Shown here in pieces: positions 15,820 through 24,144 of a stretch of DNA of 64,000 bases. Location of the stretch: the NCBI RefSeq assembly GCF_013337045.2, contig NZ_CP118259.1, positions 1,612,001-1,676,000 on the forward strand. Reading direction: 5' to 3'. Made by a program: the position numbers and the translations under genes. The stretch comes from Agrobacterium vitis (GTDB lineage: Bacteria > Pseudomonadota > Alphaproteobacteria > Rhizobiales > Rhizobiaceae). The notes under the pieces were generated by a model. It saw only the letters and a list, made by a program, of their open reading frames with translations, had not been told where the DNA came from and made no database searches. The stretch's first letter is position 1; each line of letters begins with the position of its first letter.

Positions 15820-16764
15820 ATGACAGAAATTGACACCCTCGTCGGCAGCCTGCAACCGCTGACCCTCGATATCAGCGCCATCCGCGAGATGGCCGACGAC
15901 GCGGGCACCACTCTGGTGCGCGTTGAGCTGCCCGAAACCATCCACGGCTTGCCATCCCAGATCCCGGTATTGATCGACCGCAATGGGGGCAAGGCAATCT
16001 CCGTCAAGCCGCTGCTGGAGGAATACCGTGAAAAGCCCCGCGTCAAGCTCGGCACAGCGGAAGTCAAAACGCTGGAAAGCTTCATCAGTCTGGTCAATCG
16101 CCACAAGACCGGCGACAGCGTGATTTTCGCCGAAACCGACTGGAAGGAACCCAGCATCACCGCCGTGATCGATTACCATCAGGCGGAAAGCGGCGGCACT
16201 GCCGACAACTGCAAGCACCGGATCAAATATCCATTCCCGCTGTCGGAAGAATGGCAGGCATGGGTCGCGCAAAACGGCGAACCCATGAACCAGACGGATT
16301 TTGCGCAGTGGATCGAAGATCATATCCCTGATCTGGCCGCACCGACGCAGGCGGAAATTGACGAATACCTGGACACATTCAGCCTGAAAACCGCCTATCC
16401 GAACGAGCTGGTTACTCTGTCGCGCGGTTTGCAGGTCAATGTCGAAAGCAGCGTGAAGAACAACGTCACCCTGCAAAGCGGTGAAGGCCAGATCACTTTC
16501 GAGGAAGTGCATCGGGACGCAACCGGCGCCAAGATTTCTGTGCCTGGCCTGTTCATCCTTTCCATCGCGCCGTTCTTCATGGGCACCAAGGCCCGCATTC
16601 CGGTGCGCCTGCGCTACCGCGTCAAGAATGGGGCCGTGGTCTGGAGCTTCCACCTCTACCGGCCGGACACCCACATCACCGACCAGGTGCGCGCCGATCT
16701 GGACAGCGCCAAAAAAGAGACGGCCCTGCCTGCCTACGAAGGCAAGCCGGAAGTGACGGTCTAA
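15820..16764 (+). CDS. DUF2303 (YfdQ-like) prophage protein, 314 aa
   Basis: The pattern of the DUF2303 family, known from E. coli prophage protein YfdQ, is seen in RHKTGDSVIFAETDWKEPSI, TAVIDYHQAE, YPFPLSEEWQAWVAQNG and FAQWIEDHIPDLAAPT, followed by a C-terminal barrel-like half. Function in the phage is unknown. Two in-frame ATGs six bases apart are available; the ribosome-binding site AAGGAG fits the second (15820) better. It follows ssb, as in many phage early regions. Confidence 0.87.
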   Translation: MTEIDTLVGSLQPLTLDISAIREMADDAGTTLVRVELPETIHGLPSQIPVLIDRNGGKAISVKPLLEEYREKPRVKLGTAEVKTLESFISLVNRHKTGDSVIFAETDWKEPSITAVIDYHQAESGGTADNCKHRIKYPFPLSEEWQAWVAQNGEPMNQTDFAQWIEDHIPDLAAPTQAEIDEYLDTFSLKTAYPNELVTLSRGLQVNVESSVKNNVTLQSGEGQITFEEVHRDATGAKISVPGLFILSIAPFFMGTKARIPVRLRYRVKNGAVVWSFHLYRPDTHITDQVRADLDSAKKETALPAYEGKPEVTV

Positions 16765-16768
16765 CACC

Positions 16769-17038
16769 ATGACTCCACTCGCCAGCAACCCCGCCGTGAC
16801 CGATCCGAATGCGACCCTGACGCCAGCCCAGCGGGAAGCCCTGCTGGCCATCCGCTTCTATCGCTTCAACGGACGCGAACGGGGCGGCTGGCGAGTGGGC
16901 AACCTCTCCATTGCCGCCGCCACCATCAAGGCCTTGATCAACCATGGGCTGGTGCTGGAGCGGGGCAACCGAAACCCATTGACCCTGACCACAGCCGGCG
17001 AACTCGCCGCCGACAAGCTGAAAGGCTCCGGGCTATGA
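16769..17038 (+). CDS. Small winged-helix-like prophage protein, 89 aa
   Basis: LTPAQREALLAIRFY, then GNLSIAAATIKALINHGLV and NPLTLTTAGELAADKLK have the shape of a one-domain winged helix (helix, recognition helix, wing). It could be a DNA-binding accessory protein. The start is five bases after the DUF2303 stop; it ends in an ATGA overlap. Confidence 0.68.
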   Translation: MTPLASNPAVTDPNATLTPAQREALLAIRFYRFNGRERGGWRVGNLSIAAATIKALINHGLVLERGNRNPLTLTTAGELAADKLKGSGL

Positions 17039-17289
17039 ATGCCGATCCGCCGCTCTTCACCTGTTTGATTTGCGAAAAGGACGTGCCGCAGCCGAGACCC
17101 TACGAATATGTGTCACGGGTTGGTCCGCCAGAGCGGCCACCGATCTGCAAATCCTGCGCCTCACGCTGGGGCAACAAAATCTCCGGGCCGGTTTTCAACC
17201 GCCGCAATTTCCACGTCCTCCGGCAACTGGACGCCATGATCAGCCTTTTGCAATGGGAAATCCACAATGGACAATTCAGACATCGGTAG
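17035..17289 (+). CDS. Zinc-ribbon prophage protein, 84 aa
   Basis: Two cysteine pairs, CLICEKD near residue 10 and CKSCASRWG near residue 38, predict a zinc ribbon; the C-terminal half is a helix. ATGA overlap with the upstream gene and a 23-base overlap with the downstream one. Function unknown. Confidence 0.68.
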   Translation: MNADPPLFTCLICEKDVPQPRPYEYVSRVGPPERPPICKSCASRWGNKISGPVFNRRNFHVLRQLDAMISLLQWEIHNGQFRHR

Positions 17290-17488
17290 CGCCTTCGACG
17301 TACCCGGCATCATCACCGGCCTGCGGCAAGACCTGGCCGAATTGCGCAGCGGCACGATCACGGCGCACGAAGCGAAAGTGCGAGCCGAGATCGCCAAACA
17401 GATTTTCAGCGGCCTGCGGCTGATGGTCCAGGCTCAGAAATACATGGCTGGCAATGCCAAGCCTATCACCCAAATCAGTGAGGGATAG
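17267..17488 (+). CDS. Small helical prophage protein, 73 aa
   Basis: MDNSDIGSAFDVPGIITGLR precedes a helical stretch with RSGTITAHEAKVRAEIAKQI. It is predicted soluble and mostly alpha. The 23-base overlap with the preceding gene is longer than elsewhere in the operon, but the start has a GGGA site and the frame is otherwise free of shadowing. Confidence 0.62.
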   Translation: MDNSDIGSAFDVPGIITGLRQDLAELRSGTITAHEAKVRAEIAKQIFSGLRLMVQAQKYMAGNAKPITQISEG

Positions 17489-17493
17489 AGACA

Positions 17494-18276
17494 ATGGCCG
17501 GGAAACCAATCCTTTTCAGCGGACCAATGATCCTTGCCCTGCTTGCCGGGACGAAGACACAAACTCGGCGCGGGCTAGAGTTTCAGCCTGCACCAGGTAT
17601 CAGCATAGTGCGAAAAAACATTCGCCCGTTTGATGCAGACCCATACCATTCTTTCGAGCGGCGGAGTGTCTATGGCAATTATGCCGGCGAGCTAGACATC
17701 AAGATCAAGCGCGGCGACCGGCTCTACGTTTGCGAAGAACACTATCGTTACGGCCATTGGGAAACCTCCGAAAACGCCCGGACCAAACAAGGTCGCCAGA
17801 AATGGCATTTTGTCGAGGATAGCCCTGGAATCCGTTTCGAAGCGCCGGAAGTGTTTCGAAAGGGGCGGCACCACCATGACCCGGCCACCCCGGCTTGGCA
17901 CAAGCGTCTGGGCCGCTTCATGTTTCGAAAACACTCGCGCCTCACCCTTGTCATCACTGATGTCCGCGTCATGCGAATGCAAGATATCACGGATGCCGAT
18001 GCCATTGCAGAAGGCGCGACCTACCGGCCGAAATGCCGCGGCGATGCCTTGGAAGACATCGGCTGGTCAATGGATTGGGGTCCGGTCGATAGCGGCAAGG
18101 TGATGGATATCGATCACTGCCTTTCGACAGCGGGCGGCGCTTTCCTCAACTATTTCCACACCTTGAACAAGTTCCCCAAAAAATACGGCGATGACCCGAG
18201 CATGTGGCCGAACCCATGGGTCGCTGCCTACACCTTCCGCGTCATCAAATCCAATATCGACAGGGTTTCAACATGA
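17494..18276 (+). CDS. ASCH/PUA-like phage protein, 260 aa
   Basis: PILFSGPMILALLAGTKTQT then RR is the opening of a widespread phage family with an ASCH-like (PUA-related) fold, thought to bind RNA or modified nucleotides. Further family features are GDRLYVCEEHYRYG, RLGRFMFRKHSRLTLVITDV, RMQDITDADAIAEGA and the terminal WPNPWVAAYTFRV. The role in the phage cycle is unknown; some relatives are labelled morphogenetic protein without evidence. It ends in an ATGA overlap with the sliding-clamp gene. Confidence 0.8.
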   Translation: MAGKPILFSGPMILALLAGTKTQTRRGLEFQPAPGISIVRKNIRPFDADPYHSFERRSVYGNYAGELDIKIKRGDRLYVCEEHYRYGHWETSENARTKQGRQKWHFVEDSPGIRFEAPEVFRKGRHHHDPATPAWHKRLGRFMFRKHSRLTLVITDVRVMRMQDITDADAIAEGATYRPKCRGDALEDIGWSMDWGPVDSGKVMDIDHCLSTAGGAFLNYFHTLNKFPKKYGDDPSMWPNPWVAAYTFRVIKSNIDRVST

Positions 18277-19373
18277 TCACCGCCAGCAAATCCGCCCTCG
18301 CCGCCGCGTTGAAGATCCGCAAGAGCATTGTCGAGACCCGCAACACCATCCCGATTCTGTCCAATGTAGGCTTTGAGCGCGGGGCCTCTGGCCTGCAACT
18401 GCGCATGACAGATCTCGACATTGAAGGCACCGTCGATCTCGCGGCCGATCTTGATATGGATTTCCACCCGTTCACGATCGCGGCCAAGCTGCTGGACGAT
18501 ATCGTTGGCAAGCTGCCGGATGGCGTGCAGGTGAAGATCAATCTGGATGCGGACAAGACGCAAGCCATCGTCTCGTCTGGCCGGTCGAAGTTTCAGCTCC
18601 AGGTGCTGCCGCTGGCCGATCTGCCGATCATGCCGGATTTCACCGCTGACAAACCCACGCATTGCACTGTCTCTGCGGCGGGGCTGAAAGCCGCGCTCAC
18701 CTCCGTCGCCTTCGCCATTTCCACGGAAGAGACTCGCTATTATCTGAATGGTGTCTTTATTGAGCCAGGCGCCGATGGGGCCTTGCTGGTGGCGACGGAC
18801 GGCCACCGCCTGGCCAAGCGCTGGCTGCGCATCGAGGGTGTTGCCCCTGATCGCATCATCCTGCCGCGCAAGCTAGTTACTGCGTTGCTGGCACACCTGC
18901 CCGATGGCGACGTGACGCTGGAGGCGACGGATAGCAGAATCTCTATCACCATGCCCGGCCTGCGGATCGTCTCAAAGCTGATCGACGGCACTTTCCCGGA
19001 TTATACCCGCGTCATTCCGCAGGCGGGCGCGGCGAAGGCTGAGTTTGAGGCCAAGGCCATCAGGCCCGCCGTCGAGCGCGTCATCGTCATTTCCAGCGAG
19101 AAAGGCCGGGCCGTTAAGTTCAAGTTTTCGGATGGCCAGTTGCAGCTGTCCGTCAACAACCCCGACGCCGGATCGGCCGAGGAAACCATTCCGGTCGAAG
19201 GCCCGCTGGAAATCGAAGCCGGCTTCAACGGCAAATACGTCCTGGACGCCCTGACCCACCTCGGCGACGGCCCGCTCACCCTGGCCATGGAAACCGCCGG
19301 CAGCCCCGCCATCCTGCGGGCCGATGGCGACCACGAAGAAAACCTCATCGTGCTGATGCCGATGCGGGTGTGA
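18273..19373 (+). CDS. dnaN: Prophage-encoded DNA polymerase III beta sliding clamp, 366 aa
   Basis: A full-length, three-domain beta clamp: ALAAALKIRKSIVETRNTIP, ILSNVGFE, SKFQLQVLPLADLPIMPDF, EETRYYLNGVFIE, VATDGHRLAKR, LIDGTFPDYTRVIP and FNGKYVLDAL. The usual host protein is about 370 residues, so nothing is missing except that the C-terminus LIVLMPMRV replaces the usual VMPMRL. The clamp tethers polymerases to DNA. A prophage copy could serve phage replication or compete with the host clamp. No dnaA or recF lies beside it, as would be the case for the host gene. Start ATG 18273 overlaps the ASCH gene as ATGA. Confidence 0.92.
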   Translation: MITASKSALAAALKIRKSIVETRNTIPILSNVGFERGASGLQLRMTDLDIEGTVDLAADLDMDFHPFTIAAKLLDDIVGKLPDGVQVKINLDADKTQAIVSSGRSKFQLQVLPLADLPIMPDFTADKPTHCTVSAAGLKAALTSVAFAISTEETRYYLNGVFIEPGADGALLVATDGHRLAKRWLRIEGVAPDRIILPRKLVTALLAHLPDGDVTLEATDSRISITMPGLRIVSKLIDGTFPDYTRVIPQAGAAKAEFEAKAIRPAVERVIVISSEKGRAVKFKFSDGQLQLSVNNPDAGSAEETIPVEGPLEIEAGFNGKYVLDALTHLGDGPLTLAMETAGSPAILRADGDHEENLIVLMPMRV

Positions 19374-19383
19374 TTGGAGAGAG

Positions 19384-20568
19384 ATGATGGAAATCACTGA
19401 TAAAAACGTAAATGCAACGCAGCACGTAGCTGACCCGATGCCCAATGGCTTGGACTGGTTTATCGTGGTGCAAACGATAAAGCACGGGGCCGCTAAAGAG
19501 GGAAGGCTAAAGTTCCTCGCAAACGGGCAACCATACTATGAGGGTGAACTTTCACCCGATGAATTTATGGAAGCATTTTTGTCTAGCGCAAAAAAAGAAA
19601 CACCAATATCCGCTACCAAGCAGGACATGCTGGCAATATCCGATCCTGACTATAGGACGATGAACCATTCCAGCCAGTCTTTTACCCGCCCTGTCGATCC
19701 ATTTGAACCAGCCAGCTTCGCGCCGGAGCATGTTGCCGACATGATGGCCAGAGGCAAATGCGTGGACCATCGCGGTGACGGCAAAATAATGGCGCCGCCT
19801 TCCGACGATACTACAGCGCCAGCGCAGGGGCCAATTACCTATCATAACGACGATGCGGGCTTTACCGAATTCCTCAACAGTGACCAGCCGTATTCCGTCC
19901 GGGAGATTGATGGACATTGCGCAATCCTAATGGATCGGCAACAGGCCCACGTCATCGGCTATCGGGCTTATGACCACGAGCGCGCCAATCCAGTCACTCT
20001 CACCTACACCAACTATCGCGGCGAAACATCAGAGCGCACCATCCTACCCAAGAATATCTGGTTTGGCTCGACCGAGTGGCACCCGGAACCGCAATGGCTC
20101 CTCACTGCTTTCGATCTCGGCAAGCAAACCGTCCGCGATTTCGCGCTGAAGGACTTTGGCAAACCCACATCGACCGAACTCTTCGGCCTTTGCGCCTTGC
20201 CCGTTCCCATGCCCTTCACAATTGGCGACCTAGTCGAAAAATACACCGGCGACTACACAGCCAAGGGCGAGGTGCGCGGCATCTTCGCCACAACACGCGG
20301 CGCCGTCCGCTACGTGGTCGAACATCAGGCCGATGGTGGCGGATCGTTCTGCCACATCTACAGCGAGAAAAACCTGCGCCCCGCCCGCAGATTTGCAGTG
20401 CTGCCGACAGACTGCCCCGCTGCCAGCCCGGAAATGCTCGAGAGTATCGCCAAAGCCAAAGCCATCTACGACGCCATGTCACCGGAGGAAAAGGCGCGGC
20501 ACGACCAGGCGCAACGCGAAAGCTTCCTGCGCGGCATGATGCCAACCGGCGATCCGAGATTGGATTGA
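19384..20568 (+). CDS. Two-domain prophage protein with WYL-like segment, 394 aa
   Basis: The middle (about residues 195-260) reads NPVTLTYTNYRGETSERTIL, then WFGSTEWHPEPQWLLTAFDL and RDFALKDF. This is similar to the WYL ligand-binding domain and recurs in alphaproteobacterial phages. A C-terminal part (FTIGDLVEKYTGDYTAKGEV, RGIFATTRGAVRYVVE) looks like a small beta-barrel of another phage family. The N-terminal 130 residues are unlike both. WYL domains bind nucleotides or nucleic acid; here there is no HTH, so a regulatory role is only suggested. Two adjacent ATGs (19384, 19387) follow GGAGAG. Confidence 0.72.
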   Translation: MMEITDKNVNATQHVADPMPNGLDWFIVVQTIKHGAAKEGRLKFLANGQPYYEGELSPDEFMEAFLSSAKKETPISATKQDMLAISDPDYRTMNHSSQSFTRPVDPFEPASFAPEHVADMMARGKCVDHRGDGKIMAPPSDDTTAPAQGPITYHNDDAGFTEFLNSDQPYSVREIDGHCAILMDRQQAHVIGYRAYDHERANPVTLTYTNYRGETSERTILPKNIWFGSTEWHPEPQWLLTAFDLGKQTVRDFALKDFGKPTSTELFGLCALPVPMPFTIGDLVEKYTGDYTAKGEVRGIFATTRGAVRYVVEHQADGGGSFCHIYSEKNLRPARRFAVLPTDCPAASPEMLESIAKAKAIYDAMSPEEKARHDQAQRESFLRGMMPTGDPRLD

Positions 20569-20572
20569 GGAC

Positions 20573-20815
20573 ATGAGCACCGCCCGCGCCTACAAACTCC
20601 AATCCACCACCCGCTGCCCATGCTGCGGCGCCGACCGGATCGTGCTGGATGTCGACACCGCCAAAGGCTGGGCAGTCGTCAAATATAAATGCCGCGCTGG
20701 CTTCACCATAGCCAACGGTGAAATCACCGTCGCCGGCGTCTGCCACGCCGGGACAAACCTTGCGGCACATCTGATGAATGCCGAAACCATGGGACCGCGG
20801 AGGGAGGCAAAATGA
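20573..20815 (+). CDS. Small zinc-binding prophage protein, 80 aa
   Basis: CPCCGADRIVLDVDTAKGWA with two later cysteines (KCRAGF and GVCHAGT) suggests a zinc ribbon. It starts four bases after the preceding stop and overlaps the next gene as ATGA. Function unknown. Confidence 0.65.
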   Translation: MSTARAYKLQSTTRCPCCGADRIVLDVDTAKGWAVVKYKCRAGFTIANGEITVAGVCHAGTNLAAHLMNAETMGPRREAK

Positions 20816-20985
20816 CAACACCAGCTATTATCAAAACAGCCGACCTATCCCGCATGGCAAAGATCGCCAAGCGCGACGGCGTCCGCGTTGAGGTTGAGAT
20901 CGATGGGAAGATCTTTCGCGTTGCCCCAGATCATCCCACTACCCAAAAGCCGCAGATTGCGCGATATGAGGATTTTGATCTGTGA
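20812..20985 (+). CDS. 57-aa protein directly before the integrase; excisionase candidate by position
   Basis: Reads MTTPAIIKTADLSRMAKIAK, then RDGVRVEVEIDGKIFRVAPD and a short tail ending YEDFDL. ATGA overlap before it and TGATG overlap with the integrase after it show tight coupling. Small proteins in this place are often excisionases, but this one lacks a clear HTH: it is one helix followed by a beta-hairpin (VRVEVEIDGKIFRV). The excisionase idea rests on position and size only. Confidence 0.65.
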   Translation: MTTPAIIKTADLSRMAKIAKRDGVRVEVEIDGKIFRVAPDHPTTQKPQIARYEDFDL

Positions 20986-22019
20986 TGGACACGATGCCGC
21001 GCAAACCATTCCTGTCGCATGAGAAGACCCGCCATGGGAAAATGGTATGGTATTTCAAACGGAATGGCCGGCGCGTGCGGCTGCCCGATGTCTACGGCAG
21101 CGAAGAATTCCAGGCGGCCTACGAGGCAGCCTTATCCGGATCTAAACCAATGCCAGAAAAGCCAAAGGCAAAAAGCGGCTCACTGGTCTGGCTGGTCGAT
21201 CAATACAAGCGCAGCGGCGTCTTCGCGCGGCTGGCGCCCGCGACCAGACGAGCGCGCGATAACATTTTAAAGCAGATTATTGCCGACCCCAAAAATGGCA
21301 ACGGCCCTTTTGTCGACATCACCAAGGGAAAGATCAAAGCAGGAATCGATAAGCGCGCAGCAACCCCAAATGCTGCAAATAACTTCCTGAAAACCATGAG
21401 CCATCTTTTCAAGTGGGCAGTTGAGGCTGGTTACATCGAGATCAACCCGTGCATCGGCGTTTCGAAGCTCAGCGTGCGATCGGACGGTTTTCACACTTGG
21501 ACTGTTGAACAAGTCGAACGCTACCGCACACGCCACAAGATCGGCACGAAGCCACGCCTTGCTATCGACATCCTGCTTTTCCTCGGATTGCGCCGCGGCG
21601 ATGCGGTCGTTGTCGGTCGGCAGCACATGAAGGACGGCTTGATCTCTCTTCGAACCGAGAAGACCAAGCAATGGGTCTACCTTCCAGTTTTCAAGCAACT
21701 GCAGGAATCGATAGACGCAACGCCAACGGGCGACCTCGCCTTTTTGACGACGGAAAAGGGGAAACCCTTCAGCTCCGGCGCGTCGTTCGGGAACTGGTTT
21801 GCAAAACAGTGCAAGGCAGCCGGGCTGCCTGACGTGTGCCGAGCGCACGGCCTCAGAAAAGCCGGCGCGACAATCGCAGCCGATGAAGGAGCGACCGCTC
21901 ACGAACTCATGGCAATGTATGGGTGGTCTCGCCTCTCAATGGCGGAAATCTACACCAAAGAAGCAGATAAAAAGAAGCTCGCCAGGAGCGCTTCGGAACG
22001 TCTGTCGAACAGAATGTAG
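20985..22019 (+). CDS. int: Tyrosine-type site-specific integrase, 344 aa
   Basis: The C-terminal catalytic domain has the tyrosine recombinase set: Arg in LLFLGLRRGDAVV (about 205), Lys in RTEKTKQWVYLP (about 228), HGLRKAGA (His-x-x-Arg, about 288), Trp/His equivalent in YGWSRLSMAE and the nucleophile Tyr in AEIYTKEAD (about 325). The N-terminal half has an arm/core-binding layout (FARLAPATRRARDNILKQII and AANNFLKTMSHLFKWAV). It should recombine the phage att site with the tRNA-Arg gene 62 bases downstream. Being the last gene of the repressor-controlled operon, it should be expressed on induction. ATG 20985 overlaps the preceding TGA. Confidence 0.93.
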   Translation: MDTMPRKPFLSHEKTRHGKMVWYFKRNGRRVRLPDVYGSEEFQAAYEAALSGSKPMPEKPKAKSGSLVWLVDQYKRSGVFARLAPATRRARDNILKQIIADPKNGNGPFVDITKGKIKAGIDKRAATPNAANNFLKTMSHLFKWAVEAGYIEINPCIGVSKLSVRSDGFHTWTVEQVERYRTRHKIGTKPRLAIDILLFLGLRRGDAVVVGRQHMKDGLISLRTEKTKQWVYLPVFKQLQESIDATPTGDLAFLTTEKGKPFSSGASFGNWFAKQCKAAGLPDVCRAHGLRKAGATIAADEGATAHELMAMYGWSRLSMAEIYTKEADKKKLARSASERLSNRM

Positions 22020-22080
22020 GTCGCACCTATATCCCCGACTGGTCGCACCTTCAATAATATCAATGCCTTACATATGGTAT

Positions 22081-22157
<77 letters not shown>

Positions 22158-22200
22158 GGTGTTGGCCCGTATCACGGGCCAGAGGCAGCAGCAGATAGAA

Positions 22201-22506
22201 TTAATGCGTCCAGGGCTGGAGGCGGCTGAAGCGGAAATTGTCTGTGTAGGAAACCGACTGGCGGCGCGGTTCCTTTGGCTGGATAACGCGGTAATCGATT
22301 CCATTGCGCTGAGCGTAGGCTTCGGCCAATTCCTGCGTTTCAAACGTCAGCTTGACCTGCTGGAGCATATCGCCTGAGCTGGTATAACCCATCATCGGGT
22401 CGATCGTCCGAGGTTCGGATGCATCGAATTCAAGAACCCACAGATGGGTCTTGGCTTTTCCGGATTGCATGGCTGTTTTTGCAGGACGGTAAATCTTAGC
22501 GGACAT
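22201..22506 (-). CDS. NADH dehydrogenase accessory subunit (NDUFS4-like, ETC complex I subunit), 101 aa
   Basis: MSAKIYRPAKTAMQSGKAKT then HLWVLEFDASEPRTIDPMMG, FETQELAEAYAQRNGIDYRV and the C-terminal DNFRFSRLQPWTH match the alphaproteobacterial ETC complex I subunit family, the bacterial relative of mitochondrial NDUFS4 (18 kDa). It is a peripheral subunit that helps assemble or stabilise complex I at the inner membrane. It lies alone between tRNA-Arg and tRNA-Pro, as in other rhizobia as far as I recall. Length is normal. Confidence 0.88.
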   Translation of the reverse strand: MSAKIYRPAKTAMQSGKAKTHLWVLEFDASEPRTIDPMMGYTSSGDMLQQVKLTFETQELAEAYAQRNGIDYRVIQPKEPRRQSVSYTDNFRFSRLQPWTH

Positions 22507-22591
22507 AATTCCGATTCCTCATGAAAACGAAGAGACTATATCTCTTCCCTTCCTCGCCGTCATCTTCCAGCGAAAGGATTCGCCGGAAGAA

Positions 22592-22668
<77 letters not shown>

Positions 22669-22764
22669 TGACCGCCGAATGATGGGGAGATACACGGTTC
22701 ACTCTTTAATCGCAACAGGAAAAACTCAAAAAAAACCGTCTTTTCGATGATTTTGTTCGCAGCG

Positions 22765-23238
22765 TTATGGAGGGGGCGCAATTCCCTGTGTGACCATGCT
22801 GCCAGGACCGATCCCAAGCGCCTGTGCCCGCCCGCCATTCAGCTCAATCACATAGCGTACCGGACCAGGCGAAGGTATCAAATCCTCGGAATAGGGTTTT
22901 GTCCGCGCCGCAACCCCGGTCACCACGCCTTTTTCATCAATAAACAGCATATCCAGCGGCAAAGGCGTGTTTTTCATCCACATCAACACATTGCGGCTAT
23001 CGCCAAAATCGAAAACCATGCCGTCATTCGGGCCAAGTTTGGTGCGGCCCATCAGGCCCTGCTCTCGCTGCGCAACGGAGATGGCGTATTCCACCTTAAG
23101 ACGGAGCTGCTGACCGGCCGGTGTCTGAATGACGGCTTGCCCTTTGAGAAATTGCTCGGCCAGGGCCGGGGATAGGGTGAGTGCAATATAGAAAAAAAGC
23201 GCCCAAAAGGCGCTTCTAGAAAAAACCAGCATTCCCAT
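22765..23238 (-). CDS. DUF192 family exported protein, 157 aa
   Basis: An N-terminal signal peptide (SAFWALFFYIALTLSPALA) is followed by the DUF192 core: YAISVAQREQGLMGRTKLGP, GMVFDF, VLMWMKNTPLPLDMLFID, then GVVTGV and YVIELNGG. DUF192 proteins (COG1430) are small beta-rich periplasmic proteins of unknown role. The start is uncertain: GTG 23241, ATG 23238 or ATG 23232 are all in frame. It follows the cold-shock gene on the same strand with a 20-base gap, so they may share a transcript. Confidence 0.88.
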   Translation of the reverse strand: MGMLVFSRSAFWALFFYIALTLSPALAEQFLKGQAVIQTPAGQQLRLKVEYAISVAQREQGLMGRTKLGPNDGMVFDFGDSRNVLMWMKNTPLPLDMLFIDEKGVVTGVAARTKPYSEDLIPSPGPVRYVIELNGGRAQALGIGPGSMVTQGIAPPP

Positions 23239-23257
23239 CACTCACTATACGGGACAA

Positions 23258-23836
23258 TCAATGCGCCATAACATGCGGCGCAGGGTTATCCGGGTGAATT
23301 TCTGCCGCCATCAGGCCTTTATCGCCATTGCCGAAGCGTACCAGTACTGTCTGTCCGGGCCGCAATTCTGTCAAGCCGAATCGACGCAGCGTTTCCATGT
23401 GAACGAAAATGTCCTCGGTGCCCTCGCCCCGCGTCAGGAAGCCGAAGCCTTTGGTGCGATTGAACCATTTGACCAGAACCCGCTCCAACCCGCTAGATGG
23501 CGTCACCTGAACATGGGTCCGCATGGGAGGCATTTGCGAAGGGTGCGTCGCCGTCGACTGGTCCATCGACAGAACCCGGAAGGCCTGATAGCCCCGATCG
23601 CGCTTATGGATCAGCGCGACAATCCGCGTTCCCTCCAGGATGGTCTGGTAACCGTCCCGGCGCAGGCAGGTCACATGTAGCAAGACGTCCTGCATGCCAT
23701 TATCCGGAACGATAAAGCCAAAACCCTTGGCAACGTCGAACCATTTCACCACACCGGTGATTTCGACAAGATCCAGGGGCTCTTCCGAGAGCCCGCTGAA
23801 TTCCACGAACTCTTTCGCTGAAATTCTATCCGCCAT
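23258..23836 (-). CDS. Two-domain cold-shock protein, 192 aa
   Basis: Two cold-shock (CSD, OB-fold) domains are visible. The first (about residues 29-90) has GVVKWFDVAKGFGFIVPDNG; the second (about 120-185) has VLVKWFNRTKGFGFLTRGEG and DIFVHMETLRR. Both keep the KGFGF RNA-binding motif. Tandem-CSD proteins of this size are typical of alphaproteobacteria and bind single-stranded nucleic acid, acting as RNA chaperones in stress or stationary phase. ATG 23836 has GAGGGG upstream; an in-frame start ten codons earlier is less likely. A CtrA-type box lies 62 bases upstream. Confidence 0.92.
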   Translation of the reverse strand: MADRISAKEFVEFSGLSEEPLDLVEITGVVKWFDVAKGFGFIVPDNGMQDVLLHVTCLRRDGYQTILEGTRIVALIHKRDRGYQAFRVLSMDQSTATHPSQMPPMRTHVQVTPSSGLERVLVKWFNRTKGFGFLTRGEGTEDIFVHMETLRRFGLTELRPGQTVLVRFGNGDKGLMAAEIHPDNPAPHVMAH

Positions 23837-24144
23837 CTCTAAACCGCCCCTCGACACGCCAAACATGGATAACGCTTACTGATTCCCGAAGGCTAGATTA
23901 ACATTTTGTTAATACTGTTGCGCAAGCCCTAGTTTCAGTTATTCGCATCTGCTTTTTCGCGCCTGTAGCTTGTTCGAAACTGACGAGTGCAGATTTCCCG
24001 CTTTCCTCTTGGTCTATTCAGCGAATTTTCTTTGGGCCGGTCATTTTCTCTCGTGATGTCATTTTTTTCAGGCACGGCCATGACAATGCTTGAAGCCGTC
24101 GCTCTCAGGCGACATATGCGGCATGCAATAGGGAGAATTTCAAA
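23837..24144. other. Divergent intergenic region with CtrA-type box
   Basis: It separates the cold-shock gene (minus) from gloA (plus) and must hold both promoters. Besides the TTAA-N7-TTAA box at 23898-23912 I see AGGGAGA before gloA at about 24130. No gene is evident. Confidence 0.6.
23898..23912. promoter_or_regulatory. Candidate CtrA-binding box
   Basis: TTAACATTTTGTTAA fits the full TTAA-N7-TTAA consensus of the cell-cycle regulator CtrA of alphaproteobacteria and is also a palindrome. It lies about 62 bases upstream of the cold-shock gene start. The match is exact, but such a short AT-rich site can occur by chance. Confidence 0.45.

Noticed and set aside
1..22019. CRISPR array, insertion sequence or toxin-antitoxin pair in the prophage
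   Set aside because: No regularly spaced repeats, transposase motifs or typical toxin-antitoxin gene pairs were seen.
22020..22080. Repeated GTCGCACC after the integrase as att direct repeat
   Set aside because: The two 8-base copies are too short and too close; the tRNA 3' end is the more likely core.
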